Below are positions 32,286 to 40,978 of a stretch of 64,000 nt of DNA, piece after piece (positions within the stretch are counted from its first letter, which is position 1; the number at the start of each line of letters is the position of its first letter). The DNA is taken from positions 1 to 64,000 of the forward strand of contig CAZRHE010000011.1 in assembly GCA_964599875.1 (NCBI GenBank), written 5' to 3'. The notes beneath the pieces are model-generated. The model was not told the origin of the DNA and searched no databases. It saw only the letters and a list, made by a program, of their open reading frames with translations. Both the position numbers and the translations under genes were made by a program. The DNA is from RGIG4097 sp964599875 (GTDB lineage Bacteria; Bacillota; Clostridia; Christensenellales; CAG-917).

Positions 32286-33452
32286 TTAAAGACCCATTGC
32301 CTCTCTTGCGCCTTTGTGGACGATTTCTCCGTCCAAGGTGACGAGGATGCTTTGGACGATTTCATCATCCATATCGAGTTTGACTTCGCCGTCTTTCGCG
32401 AGGAAGTGGAGAAGGTTGTAAATGTTGTAAGAGAACATCCAAGTGGAACTGGTGGGAAGTTGTCCGGGGATATTCTTGATGCCTTCGATGACGACGTCGT
32501 GTTTGATGTCGCGGATGCCGGGAGTGGTGATTGCGCAGTTTCCGCCTTGGTCGATGGAAATGTCGACGATTGCAGAACCGGGTTTCATGGTTGCGACCAT
32601 TTCATCGGTAAGAAGCGTAGGTGCGAGTTGTCCTTGGAGGAGTGCGGAACAGAAGATGATGTCCGCGTTCTTGACTGCATCTGCGAGTGCTTCTCTTTCT
32701 TTGACGAGCCATTCTTCGGGAAGACGTTTTGCATATTCGACGATGCCGACTCTTCTGACTGCGATTTCTTCGGGTACTCCGGTAGGAACGATCTTCGCGC
32801 CGAGGGACATTGCTTGTTCGTTTGCGGACGGACGGATATCTGCGGAGTAGACTTGTGCGCCGAGTCCTTTTGCGGTTGCGACTGCTCTGAGGCCTGCAAC
32901 ACCGGTGCCGAGGACGAGAACGTTGCTGGGTTTGATTACGCCGACTGCGGTGCCGATAAGGGGCATGAATTTAGGAATATCGCTTGCGCCCATGAGGATG
33001 CCTTTGTAGCCTGCGCAGGTGGACATGGAAGAAAGTGCGTCCATGGATTGTGCTCTGGAAATACGAGGCACGCCGTCGAGGGTAAGACCGATGACGCCTT
33101 GTGCCGCCATATCTTTGACCATTTGATGGTTGACGGGAGATGCGGGATGGATGAAGGTGATGAGATATTGACCTTTGTGCATCATCGCGATTTCGTGTTT
33201 GCCCTTTTGTTCGTTGAAGAGGGGTTCTTTAACCTTGAGGATGACGTCTGCTTTTGCAAAGATTTCTTCGCAATCTTCGACGATAGTCGCGCCTGCTTCG
33301 ACGTATTGTGCGTCTGCATAGAAAGAACCTGCGCCCGCGTTCTTTTCAACGAGGACGGTTGCGCCGTCTGCTACCATCTTTTTGACGGTTTCGGGGATTG
33401 CTGCTACACGAGCTTCGTCGTGCATGATTTCCTTGGGGATACCAACGATCAT
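32286..33452 (-). CDS. pntAA: NAD(P) transhydrogenase subunit alpha part 1 (domain I)
   Basis: 388 residues: domain I only, with no membrane helices. It starts MIVGIPKEIMHDEARVA, has the RQD-loop region RISRAQSMDALSS (about 129-141) and the NAD-binding VLGTGVAGLRAVATAKGLGA (about 180) with acidic D after the next strand (SADIRPSA), consistent with NAD(H). It is the soluble NAD-binding part of the transhydrogenase; the membrane part of PntA is fused to PntB in the next gene, a split seen in Rhodospirillum-type enzymes. AAGGAG precedes the start. It lies between an Lrp-like regulator gene (60 bases upstream) and the pntB fusion (138 bases downstream). Confidence 0.95.
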   Translation of the reverse strand: MIVGIPKEIMHDEARVAAIPETVKKMVADGATVLVEKNAGAGSFYADAQYVEAGATIVEDCEEIFAKADVILKVKEPLFNEQKGKHEIAMMHKGQYLITFIHPASPVNHQMVKDMAAQGVIGLTLDGVPRISRAQSMDALSSMSTCAGYKGILMGASDIPKFMPLIGTAVGVIKPSNVLVLGTGVAGLRAVATAKGLGAQVYSADIRPSANEQAMSLGAKIVPTGVPEEIAVRRVGIVEYAKRLPEEWLVKEREALADAVKNADIIFCSALLQGQLAPTLLTDEMVATMKPGSAIVDISIDQGGNCAITTPGIRDIKHDVVIEGIKNIPGQLPTSSTWMFSYNIYNLLHFLAKDGEVKLDMDDEIVQSILVTLDGEIVHKGAREAMGL

Positions 33453-33512
33453 AATTTTTCTCCTTTTATTCGGGTTATGCCCGAGTTTTTTTCATATTTT
33501 ACCCTATGGGTG

Positions 33513-33953
33513 TCAAGGTTGCGCCACCGTAACTTTCGGCGACGAGAAGACTATATTCGTCTTCGTTTTGGATACGCCCGGGATACTCTTTATCGAGTTG
33601 AGCACGTTTTCAAGAGTTTTCGTGCTGTCGGTGACGACTTTCAAAAAGTAGTCGTATTCACCCGCGATATAAAGACATTCCGTGACGTGCGGGTTTGCGG
33701 TGACGGTTTCGATAAATCCGCCGTTGTATTTGGGATTTTCGATTGCGACCGTCATAATCGCAAAGACGTCTTTGTTTATCTTCTGGGGGTCGAGGATTGC
33801 GGTGTAACCCATAATCGTGCCGTTCGATTCGAGTTTCTTCACTCTTTCTATGACGGCGGACGTCGAAAGTTTGACTTTTTCGGCTATCTCCGAATAGCTT
33901 ACTTTCGCGTTTTTGGTCAAGCACCTTAAAATTTTCAAGTCTATATTGTCCAA
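33513..33953 (-). CDS. Lrp/AsnC family transcriptional regulator
   Basis: 146 residues if translation starts at the TTG at 33953, which follows AGGGGG and gives the usual LDNIDLKILRCLTKNAK beginning. The reading frame is open to 34040, and an ATG at 33983 is possible. The N-terminal helix-turn-helix (KVSYSEIAEKVKLSTSAVIERVKKLESNG) and a C-terminal RAM ligand-binding domain (YDYFLKVVTDSTKTLENVLNSI) are both present. These regulators respond to amino acids. It sits just upstream of pntAA in the same direction, so it may control or be co-transcribed with the transhydrogenase genes (inference). Confidence 0.88.
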   Translation of the reverse strand: MDNIDLKILRCLTKNAKVSYSEIAEKVKLSTSAVIERVKKLESNGTIMGYTAILDPQKINKDVFAIMTVAIENPKYNGGFIETVTANPHVTECLYIAGEYDYFLKVVTDSTKTLENVLNSIKSIPGVSKTKTNIVFSSPKVTVAQP

Positions 33954-34152
33954 GGTCTGCCCCCTTTTTCTATATTGTAACATCGCGCACGCATATTGTA
34001 AATACCCAATTTGCACAAATTTTTTCGGATTTTTGAGCATTTCACCGAAAAATTTTCGGTTTTTCCCGCAAAACCGATAAAAAATGTTTTACAATTAGAC
34101 TATTAAAACCACAAAATAGCGTGCAAAATCCCTAAAAAAGACCACGAAAAAA

Positions 34153-34168
34153 TCGGACTCGCGTCCGA
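34153..34168 (-). terminator. Terminator after the histidine kinase gene
   Basis: tcggac-tcgc-gtccga, with TTTTTT on the minus-strand side, about 54 bases beyond the kinase stop. Confidence 0.65.
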
Positions 34169-34221
34169 CTTCATTCGTTTTCTCCGTAAAATTTTCGGTC
34201 AATTTCAGCGGTAAATCTCGG

Positions 34222-35391
34222 CTATCTTCCGAACATCCTGTTCGACAAAACGACGTTCATCAAATCCATAATCCAAACGAAAGGACACATGAAAAAGGTC
34301 ACGACTGCGGTCATTGCGTCCGAAAACTTCTCCGTTTCGTAGGCGCGCAATATCCTATATACGATGCTCGTAAAGAAAATGCCGATAGTCAGGAAAAACA
34401 GTTTTGCAGTCCTCGACATTCTGTCGAATTTGCGGGAGGGCTTCGCCATATCCGATTCCATAGGAATATAGACTGAAAACTTACTCCCCTTTCCTTCTTT
34501 GCTTTTTGCTTTGATTTTGCCGCCGTGCGCGGTTGTGTATTCGTTTGCGGTGAAAAGTCCGAGCCCCGAACTGTTCGTGTTCGAACGGGATTTATCCGCC
34601 ATAAAATACTTCTCGAATACGTGAGGAAGATCGGTTTTCGAAATTCCTTTGCCGTTGTCCGCGACCGTAAATCTGTAATACTTCGCGGATTTTGCAAACG
34701 TAATCCTTACTCTCCCGCCCTCGTCGGTATACTTGACGGCGTTGGTGATGATATTTTGCACTATGCTTGCAAGGATATTGGCGTCACCGTACACCCAACC
34801 TCTCTTGGGTCTGCCGACGATATATTTAATGTTTTTATTTTTCGCAAGGACGGAATACTTCACCGCTTCCCTTTCGAAAAACTCCTGACAATCGATTTTT
34901 TCAAAATGCTTTTCGGGTTTTGCTTTGCGGTTTGCCTCGACGATTCCTATGACTTGGTCGTTCATCTCCTGCGCCTTTGCGTAGATGAGAGAGGGATAAT
35001 CCTTATCCGTCATGCCAGCCTGAATACATTCCGCATAACCCGCGATAACCGATAGCGGCGTTTTGAGGTCGTGAGCAACGCTTGCTACGTCCGTCGACAA
35101 TTTCATCTCGTTTTTCTCGGCGGTATCGCGTGCGTCGCGGAGTCCGCGACGAAGAATTTCGAGTTCGGTCAAAAGTTTTTTATCAGGGCCGTCCAAAACG
35201 ATGGGCGCGTCGTAATTGCCCTCGGAAAGTCGCTTGATGACACTCATGGTGTACGAGCGTTTTCTCTCGTGATAAACGGCGACCACTCCTTCGCTTTTTT
35301 CGGATTCGTTTTCAATAGAAGAAAAACCCGTTTCGACTTTGCCGACGGGTTTATTTTTTTCTATTTCTTTTTTCCTGATTAACTTTGCCAT
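34222..35391 (-). CDS. Sensor histidine kinase with C-terminal membrane segments
   Basis: 389 residues. The H box is SVAHDLKTPLSVIAGY with phospho-acceptor His107. The HATPase_c domain has QNIITNAVKYTDEGG (N box), VADNGKGI (G1) and GLGLF (G2). The N-terminal about 100 residues are hydrophilic, with no membrane helix or sensor domain. Instead two hydrophobic segments lie after the kinase core (about 329-348 and 361-381). A kinase core followed by membrane helices is the reverse of the usual order, so it may sense membrane state or be tethered from its C-terminus. Its gene overlaps the response regulator gene by 13 bases, so the two form a pair. Confidence 0.9.
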   Translation of the reverse strand: MAKLIRKKEIEKNKPVGKVETGFSSIENESEKSEGVVAVYHERKRSYTMSVIKRLSEGNYDAPIVLDGPDKKLLTELEILRRGLRDARDTAEKNEMKLSTDVASVAHDLKTPLSVIAGYAECIQAGMTDKDYPSLIYAKAQEMNDQVIGIVEANRKAKPEKHFEKIDCQEFFEREAVKYSVLAKNKNIKYIVGRPKRGWVYGDANILASIVQNIITNAVKYTDEGGRVRITFAKSAKYYRFTVADNGKGISKTDLPHVFEKYFMADKSRSNTNSSGLGLFTANEYTTAHGGKIKAKSKEGKGSKFSVYIPMESDMAKPSRKFDRMSRTAKLFFLTIGIFFTSIVYRILRAYETEKFSDAMTAVVTFFMCPFVWIMDLMNVVLSNRMFGR

Positions 35392-36056
35392 TTATAGCCC
35401 AGTCCCCAAACGGTGACGACGTTTTTGACGCCGACCTTTCCGAGTTTATCGCGAAGTCTTGCGATAGTGACCGCGACGGTGTTTTCGTCGATATATTCGT
35501 CTATGCCCCACACCGCGTCGATGAGTTGCTGTTTGCTAAAAATTCTATCCGCGTTCAAAGTGAGATAATCGAGGATTTTGAATTCCTTTGCGGTGAGAGG
35601 GAGAATTTCTTCCCCGACTTTCGCCTCGTATCTGTCCGATATCACGGTGAGTGCGCCGTAACGTCTTTCGTTCGAGGTTTGACGGGAATTGAAGTCGTAA
35701 TATCTTCTGAGTTGCGCGTTCACTCTGCAAACCATTTCGTTGTTCGAAAACGGTTTCGTGATATAGTCGTCCGCGCCCAAGTCGAACATTCTAACTTTAT
35801 CCTCTTCCGCGACTTTCGCCGACACGACGATAATCGGAATATTCATCTCCGCACGCACGATTTTGCACACCTCGTATCCGTCCATAATCGGCATCATTAT
35901 GTCGAGAAGGAGAAGGTCGGGTTTGAGCGCGCGGACGAGGTTTACGGTTTCTCTTCCGTCAAACGCCTGATACACGGTGTGTCCCGCCTTGATGAGGAAG
36001 TTGCGCATTATGTCTGATATTTCGATATTGTCTTCGGCTATAAGTATTTTTCTCAT
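35379..36056 (-). CDS. OmpR/PhoB-type response regulator
   Basis: 225 residues. The receiver domain (1-115) has the acidic pocket in ILIAEDN, the phospho-acceptor Asp in LLLLDIMMPIMDGYE (about Asp53) and the switch Lys in ADDYITKPF. The C-terminal winged helix (about 130-225, ILPLTAKEFKILDYLTLN and DENTVAVTIARLRDKLG) binds DNA. AGAGG lies before the start. It partners with the overlapping histidine kinase gene. Targets are unknown; the upstream ferredoxin and epimerase genes, in the same direction, are candidates by proximity only. Confidence 0.95.
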   Translation of the reverse strand: MRKILIAEDNIEISDIMRNFLIKAGHTVYQAFDGRETVNLVRALKPDLLLLDIMMPIMDGYEVCKIVRAEMNIPIIVVSAKVAEEDKVRMFDLGADDYITKPFSNNEMVCRVNAQLRRYYDFNSRQTSNERRYGALTVISDRYEAKVGEEILPLTAKEFKILDYLTLNADRIFSKQQLIDAVWGIDEYIDENTVAVTIARLRDKLGKVGVKNVVTVWGLGYKWQS

Positions 36057-36122
36057 TGTTAACCTCTTTTCGTTTATTATACAACGATTCTTTTAGGTTT
36101 TCCACTAAAAATTTTAGTTCGT

Positions 36123-36962
36123 TTATTTTTTTGCAAAATATTTGTCGTAGGAGCGTTTGCAATAACCGGAATGTTTGCCCTTTTGTCTTTCGGGAGTGGC
36201 GGAGAAATCGTACGCACCGTTCACTCTCCAACCGTTGAGCATCCCGATAGAAAACGCGTCTTCGGGGCATCCGAACGAACATTTCGTGCACATAACGCAG
36301 TCGTTGCCGAATACGAATTTGCCGTCCTTGTAGGTTATGTTATGCTCGGGGCAACCGTTTACGCACTTCATGCAGTGGATGCACTTGCTATCGTCGATTT
36401 TGAAAAATCTGCCGTTCACTTTCATTGCGATATGTTCTATTCTGAACACCCATGCTATGAACGCACCGAAAGGCACTTTGTCGAGTTTTCTTTGCTTGCC
36501 GTCGATTATGTCTTGAACGTCCGCAGGCGCCAACTCGCGAAGTTTATTTATCATGAGCGCCGCCATTCCGTCCTCGTGGCGGAAAATCATATTGTACGGC
36601 ATCGCGTAGTGATATTCGTTGGTCAAACGATATCCTTTCTTTTTAAGGATTTTCATCATCTTGATAGAAGAAACGTTGTTGAGTTTGAGAGGCTCGCCCG
36701 ACGTCTTGACGATGAACACGTTTTTATTCGCGCCCTCTATGCGTTTTGCAAAATCGAGGACGATTTCGGGAGCGTTGAATCCGTGAATAGGATATCCGAA
36801 TCCGACGAAATCGTAGTCTTTCGGAGAGGGAATTTCGCACCCTGCGGTGATTTTTACAAGGGTGGTTTCAACTCCTTTTTCCTCGAAAATTTTCTTATAT
36901 TCTCGCACCGCTTTTTCGGTGTTTCCCGTTCCCGAGAAATAGTATATAATCGCATTACTCAT
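36123..36962 (-). CDS. EFR1 family flavodoxin-ferredoxin protein
   Basis: 279 residues. An N-terminal flavodoxin-like domain (about 1-150) opens with IIYYFSGTGNTEKAV, the FMN phosphate loop. A C-terminal 2x[4Fe-4S] ferredoxin domain (about 185-250) has CIHCMKCVNGCPEHN and CVMCTKCSFGCPEDA. This EFR1 architecture is common in Clostridia. It is a cytosolic electron carrier or reductase whose partner is not known. The start lies three bases after the stop of the upstream epimerase gene, so they are one transcription unit; the link could mean that the epimerase product is a reduction substrate, but that is speculative. Confidence 0.92.
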   Translation of the reverse strand: MSNAIIYYFSGTGNTEKAVREYKKIFEEKGVETTLVKITAGCEIPSPKDYDFVGFGYPIHGFNAPEIVLDFAKRIEGANKNVFIVKTSGEPLKLNNVSSIKMMKILKKKGYRLTNEYHYAMPYNMIFRHEDGMAALMINKLRELAPADVQDIIDGKQRKLDKVPFGAFIAWVFRIEHIAMKVNGRFFKIDDSKCIHCMKCVNGCPEHNITYKDGKFVFGNDCVMCTKCSFGCPEDAFSIGMLNGWRVNGAYDFSATPERQKGKHSGYCKRSYDKYFAKK

Positions 36963-36965
36963 AGT

Positions 36966-38546
36966 TTATCCTCTCGTTTCCTGCTTATAAACATTGTATT
37001 TTGCTTTGAAGTTCTCATCGAAGTAGTAGAGAGTGTTCTCTCCCTTTGCGTGAGTGTCGTACCATATTTGCGCAAAGAATTTGTTGGTCTTTGCTTGTCT
37101 GTCGAAGTCCCATTTGCCGGGCTCCGCGCAAGGGCACCAATGTCCCGCTTTAAGCACCGTGTAGGGGGCTGCTTTGAAGCGATGACCGTCCGCACATTCC
37201 CATTCGAGTTTGGTGTAAAGGTCGCCTTTCGTCATGCTTTCGCTGACGCATTTTCCCCCTCTGAATTCCGCCGCCGCGCGCATATCTTCTATATCGAGTT
37301 CGCTATCGGGTTTGCTTTCGTCGTAGCCGTGGTCAAGGATAAGTCCGAGTCTTTCTGCATTGTTTATATCGCGAAGTTCGGCGTAGTCGATATCCGCGTC
37401 CGGGAGTTGTCCTTTGCAAAGCACGGGGAATTCGTCCCAAGATTTAGGAAGACATTCTATGTTGTCCGCACTTCCGAAATATGCTTTGACTTTGCCTTCG
37501 TTGCCGTCCTTTATCCACTTGCGCGGAGAGTTATCGTCCGAGAGAAGTCGTTGTACGGCAAGTTTCGAGATGAGCGCGGGAGGTACGATTTTGGCGAGTT
37601 TGTAGTAAGGATGCTTCTCCAAAATTTCCTGCCAATAGTCCGCGACGCTTTCTCTTTGGAAGTCGAATTTTTCTTGAAGCACGTCGCTATCGAGAAACCA
37701 CATTCCGTGGAAATTGCGAATGCTGTTCCAGGTAGGGCGCATAAACTTTTCAGCCGAACCGCCTATGATTCTGAATCCAAGGTCAAACGTGTCGAATCCC
37801 GTTTGTCTGCTGGGTGCGCCGCCACCGATATTGTATACTTTCTTCCAAAATTCGGGGACTTCTCCTCTCGCGTCCTTTTCGACGATTTTCGTCATAAGCC
37901 GTCCGCTGTCGCGTGCGGTAACCCATTCAAGCGGAACGTTGTGGCAAGTGTGGAACATAAGTCCGTCGCTCATATTGTCGGTGAGCATTCTCGAATGTAG
38001 CATTGCGGTTTGACGAAGAACCGCCCACGTATTTATTTCGCTTTCGAGGACGTATCTTTCCCCTCTCACCTTGTAGCCCGCGTAGCAGTCGTACACGCTG
38101 GGAAGCAAGGGATCGCCCACTCTGCCCCAAGGGTGCAAGTAATTGCGGTTGCCGTAGACCGCGACGGTTGATATGTGGATGAATTTAGGTTGATTGTCCC
38201 TGACGTTTTCCACCGCCTCTACGATATTTCTCGCACCGATGAGGTTGCATTTTTCGGCAAGGTCGGGACGTGAATCCGAAAGCGGAGGAATGACCGCCGC
38301 CAAATTCAAAACGTAATCGGTCCCCTCGACGAGTTTGTCGCAGTCCGAGCGGACGGACAAATCTCCGAAGATTATTTCAATTTTATTTCCATATTGTTTT
38401 TTCCATTTGCGCGCATATCTTCTCTCTCTTCTCTCATCGAGGAGCAGAACTTTGATTTTTTCGGTGACGTCGGACTCCATAAGTTGAGCAAGAGTTTCCA
38501 GTCCCATATTTCCGCTTGCGCCTGTGAGTGCTATAATTTTTTTCAT
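36966..38546 (-). CDS. NAD-dependent epimerase/dehydratase with C-terminal Cys/His extension
   Basis: 526 residues, long for the extended short-chain dehydrogenase family (about 320). The Rossmann motif is IALTGASGNMGLETLAQL (about 5-22), then GDLSVRSDCDKL and LNLAAVIPP. The Ser in HISTVAVYGN and the YAGYKVRGE motif supply the Tyr-x-x-x-Lys pair. After about residue 400 a different domain begins, with paired Cys/His positions (WECADGHRFKA and GHWCPC) that look like a zinc knuckle. The family acts on nucleotide sugars or related alcohols; this member's substrate and the role of the tail are unknown. EFR1 follows three bases downstream. Confidence 0.88.
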   Translation of the reverse strand: MKKIIALTGASGNMGLETLAQLMESDVTEKIKVLLLDERRERRYARKWKKQYGNKIEIIFGDLSVRSDCDKLVEGTDYVLNLAAVIPPLSDSRPDLAEKCNLIGARNIVEAVENVRDNQPKFIHISTVAVYGNRNYLHPWGRVGDPLLPSVYDCYAGYKVRGERYVLESEINTWAVLRQTAMLHSRMLTDNMSDGLMFHTCHNVPLEWVTARDSGRLMTKIVEKDARGEVPEFWKKVYNIGGGAPSRQTGFDTFDLGFRIIGGSAEKFMRPTWNSIRNFHGMWFLDSDVLQEKFDFQRESVADYWQEILEKHPYYKLAKIVPPALISKLAVQRLLSDDNSPRKWIKDGNEGKVKAYFGSADNIECLPKSWDEFPVLCKGQLPDADIDYAELRDINNAERLGLILDHGYDESKPDSELDIEDMRAAAEFRGGKCVSESMTKGDLYTKLEWECADGHRFKAAPYTVLKAGHWCPCAEPGKWDFDRQAKTNKFFAQIWYDTHAKGENTLYYFDENFKAKYNVYKQETRG

Positions 38547-38732
38547 ACTTGCCTCCTGTCGAATATATTGTGCAAAACAAAAATTACCTCGTCTTGAAAA
38601 ATTTCTTACAAATTCATTACTTTTTTCTCAAAACGGCGTAATATTCCGCAAATTCCTATAAAACGAAAAACTTGTTTGACTATCTTGCAAATCGGATATA
38701 TCCTTATATCAATAAATCTTTAGAGGTGTATT

Positions 38733-40061
38733 ATGTCTACTATGGATAGGAAAGCCCTTTATGCAGAACAATTTGCAAGGATGTTGAGAGTCCCCACCGT
38801 CACGGACACCGACCGCGCACTCTTCGACGAATTGCAAGGAATAATGAAAGAACTCGCGCCTGAATTTCACACTCTCGAATGCGCCAATCCTCGCAACAGC
38901 GCGCTCATATTCAAGTGGGAAGGCAAGCGTCACGACCGTCCTTTAGTCCTTATGGGACACCAAGACGTCGTCCCCGAGGGCGATGCGAATAAGTGGAAAT
39001 ATCCCCCTTATGCCGGCGTCATCGCGGAAGACAGAGTTTGGGGAAGAGGCGCACTCGACTGCAAATCCACGGTCTATGCAAGCATGACCGCCGCAAACGA
39101 ACTTATGAAAGAGGGATTCGTCCCCGAACAAGATATCTATTTCTGCTACGGCGACGACGAAGAAAACTCGGGTGGCGGCGCAAAAGCGGAAGCGGATTAT
39201 CTCAAAGCGCATGGCGTCGTCCCCGCACTCGTCCTCGACGAAGGCGGCGGAATGACCACTGCGGACGCTTTCCCGAAATATCTTGCCAAAAACGTCTGCC
39301 TTATGGGCGTTTGCGAAAAAGGTTTTGCGGATTATCGTTTTTATGCGCCGTCCGTCGGCGGGCACAGCAGCACTCCCGGGAAAAACACCCCCTTCGTGCG
39401 TCTTGCGAAATTCATCCTCTATTGTGAGAATCACCAAATTTTCGAAAAGAAAACCATCCCCCTCGTCAAAGAAATGCTCTATGAGTTTTCAAAGGCGGTC
39501 AAGCCTATATTCGCGCCCGTCGTCAAGCGCGCATATCACTTCATTCCGCTTGCCGCGAAACTCTTCCCCGACCTTGCGGGACAACTCAACGCATTCTTCT
39601 CGACCACTATGGTCTTCACTATGGCGCACGGCGCGGACGCAAGCAACAACATTCCCGACTCTGCCTGGGTGCTTGCAAACCTCCGCTATTCTCCCCAAGA
39701 GGGCAAGGATAAGTGCTTGAAGAAACTTGAAAAAGTCGCGAAGAAATACGATATCAAAATCGAAATCGACAACACCCGCGACGCAAGTCCTATTGCGGAT
39801 ACGAAATCGAAAGAATACAAGTACGTTTGCGAAACAATCAACAACGTCTTCGGCGAAACCGTCGTCGCGCCTTATCTCATCAGCGGCGGCACGGATTGCA
39901 GAAACATGCAAGAACTCTGCCCGACCGCACTTCGATTCACGCCCTTCCTCGTGTCCCTTGAAGAAATGCATCGCTGCCACGCCTACGACGAATGTATCAC
40001 AATCGACGCACTCGCACAAGGAATCGACTTCTTCAAGAATCTTATCAAGGACTACAAATAA
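38733..40061 (+). CDS. M20 family metallopeptidase
   Basis: 442 residues. Metal-site motifs: PLVLMGHQDVVP (first His and Asp, about 68-79), WGRGALDCKS (bridging Asp), YGDDEENSG (catalytic Glu pair) and C-terminal SGGTDCRNM with a His near the end. A dimerisation lid lies between about 200 and 330 (GGHSSTPGKNTP). It matches the ArgE/DapE/carboxypeptidase-G2/aminoacylase-1 clan, closest by eye to CPS1/acylase-type enzymes that cleave N-acyl amino acids or dipeptides using two zinc ions. GAGGTG lies before the start. It is monocistronic, with a terminator at 40087-40111. The substrate is not assignable. Confidence 0.93.
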   Translation: MSTMDRKALYAEQFARMLRVPTVTDTDRALFDELQGIMKELAPEFHTLECANPRNSALIFKWEGKRHDRPLVLMGHQDVVPEGDANKWKYPPYAGVIAEDRVWGRGALDCKSTVYASMTAANELMKEGFVPEQDIYFCYGDDEENSGGGAKAEADYLKAHGVVPALVLDEGGGMTTADAFPKYLAKNVCLMGVCEKGFADYRFYAPSVGGHSSTPGKNTPFVRLAKFILYCENHQIFEKKTIPLVKEMLYEFSKAVKPIFAPVVKRAYHFIPLAAKLFPDLAGQLNAFFSTTMVFTMAHGADASNNIPDSAWVLANLRYSPQEGKDKCLKKLEKVAKKYDIKIEIDNTRDASPIADTKSKEYKYVCETINNVFGETVVAPYLISGGTDCRNMQELCPTALRFTPFLVSLEEMHRCHAYDECITIDALAQGIDFFKNLIKDYK

Positions 40062-40086
40062 TCCAAAATCAATATTTATAAGCACA

Positions 40087-40111
40087 AAATCCGCGGATAA
40101 ACCGCGGATTT
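40087..40111 (+). terminator. Terminator after the M20 peptidase gene
   Basis: aaatccgcgg-ataaa-ccgcggattt with T-rich tail; it also faces the converging radical SAM gene. Confidence 0.8.
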
Positions 40112-40166
40112 TGCATTATTAGTTTAATTAATATATATCACAATGGATTGCTCCCGTCCCATAAAC

Positions 40167-40973
40167 TTATTTGTTCGAACCTATCCGACCTAACGTTATA
40201 TCTATCGGGATTTTTTCATCGTCGGTCAGTAATATTTCGGGAGCCAATTTCCTCAAACAAAATTTATAATAAACTTGTTTCTCGGTCGGGCGCAACAAAT
40301 TTATGCAATCTTGAAGATATTGAGGCCAATTCTGCCATTTATCGGCAGAACCATAGTTATTGATTTTTCCGATTTTATAATGATCCACACAATCATATTC
40401 GAGGGTCTTTTCTATCAAGCGCAAACTCTCTTTCGGCTCAATAGTCGGCTCGAAACTTGCAAAAGTTTTAATCCCGTTGTCATGAAGAATTTGTAAAGTT
40501 TCGAGCCTTTCCGAAGGAAGCGATGCAAACGGCTCCCATTCTTTGGACTTCTTTTCATCACAAAAAGTTAACGTCGTTCCGACCATAATTCTTTTGCCGA
40601 ATTCTTTAAACAAATCCAAGTCGCGAAGCATTTTTTTGCCGCCCTTTGACAAAACTGCGACCGGGGCTTTATATGCGTTGAGCATTTTTAATACTTCTCT
40701 CGTAGTTTCCCCGCCATCGGCACTGTCGCAATAACAATCTCCGACAAAAGACAACAATATTTGTTCGTCATATTTGTTTTTTTGCAAATCGTTTTCCAGC
40801 AATTGCAAAATATTTTTTCTGGGTTCAGGTTTGCCGAAATAACTCTCCTTCGATTTTTGCAAAGTATGCGGAGCATAACAATATTTACATTGGTGACTGC
40901 AACCAATGTAAATATTCAAAGCATATGGGCTATATTCTCTTGCCATTCCCGTAGGTCTATATATAACACTCAT
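40167..40973 (-). CDS. Radical SAM protein, SplB/Rv2578c-like
   Basis: 268 residues from the ATG at 40973; a longer reading upstream is antisense-like and basic. The cluster motif CSHQCKYCYAP (CxxxCxxC) lies at about 27-37, preceded by MAREYSPYALNIYIGC, then a short TIM-like barrel (LLSFVGDCYCDS, VAVLSKGG, VGTTLTF, TFASFEPTIEP). This set resembles spore-photoproduct-lyase-like radical SAM proteins of the Rv2578c type, whose substrates are mostly unknown. It begins six bases past the stop of the MBL hydrolase gene, with no clear ribosome site, so translation probably depends on coupling. Confidence 0.85.
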   Translation of the reverse strand: MSVIYRPTGMAREYSPYALNIYIGCSHQCKYCYAPHTLQKSKESYFGKPEPRKNILQLLENDLQKNKYDEQILLSFVGDCYCDSADGGETTREVLKMLNAYKAPVAVLSKGGKKMLRDLDLFKEFGKRIMVGTTLTFCDEKKSKEWEPFASLPSERLETLQILHDNGIKTFASFEPTIEPKESLRLIEKTLEYDCVDHYKIGKINNYGSADKWQNWPQYLQDCINLLRPTEKQVYYKFCLRKLAPEILLTDDEKIPIDITLGRIGSNK

Positions 40974-40978
40974 ATAAA

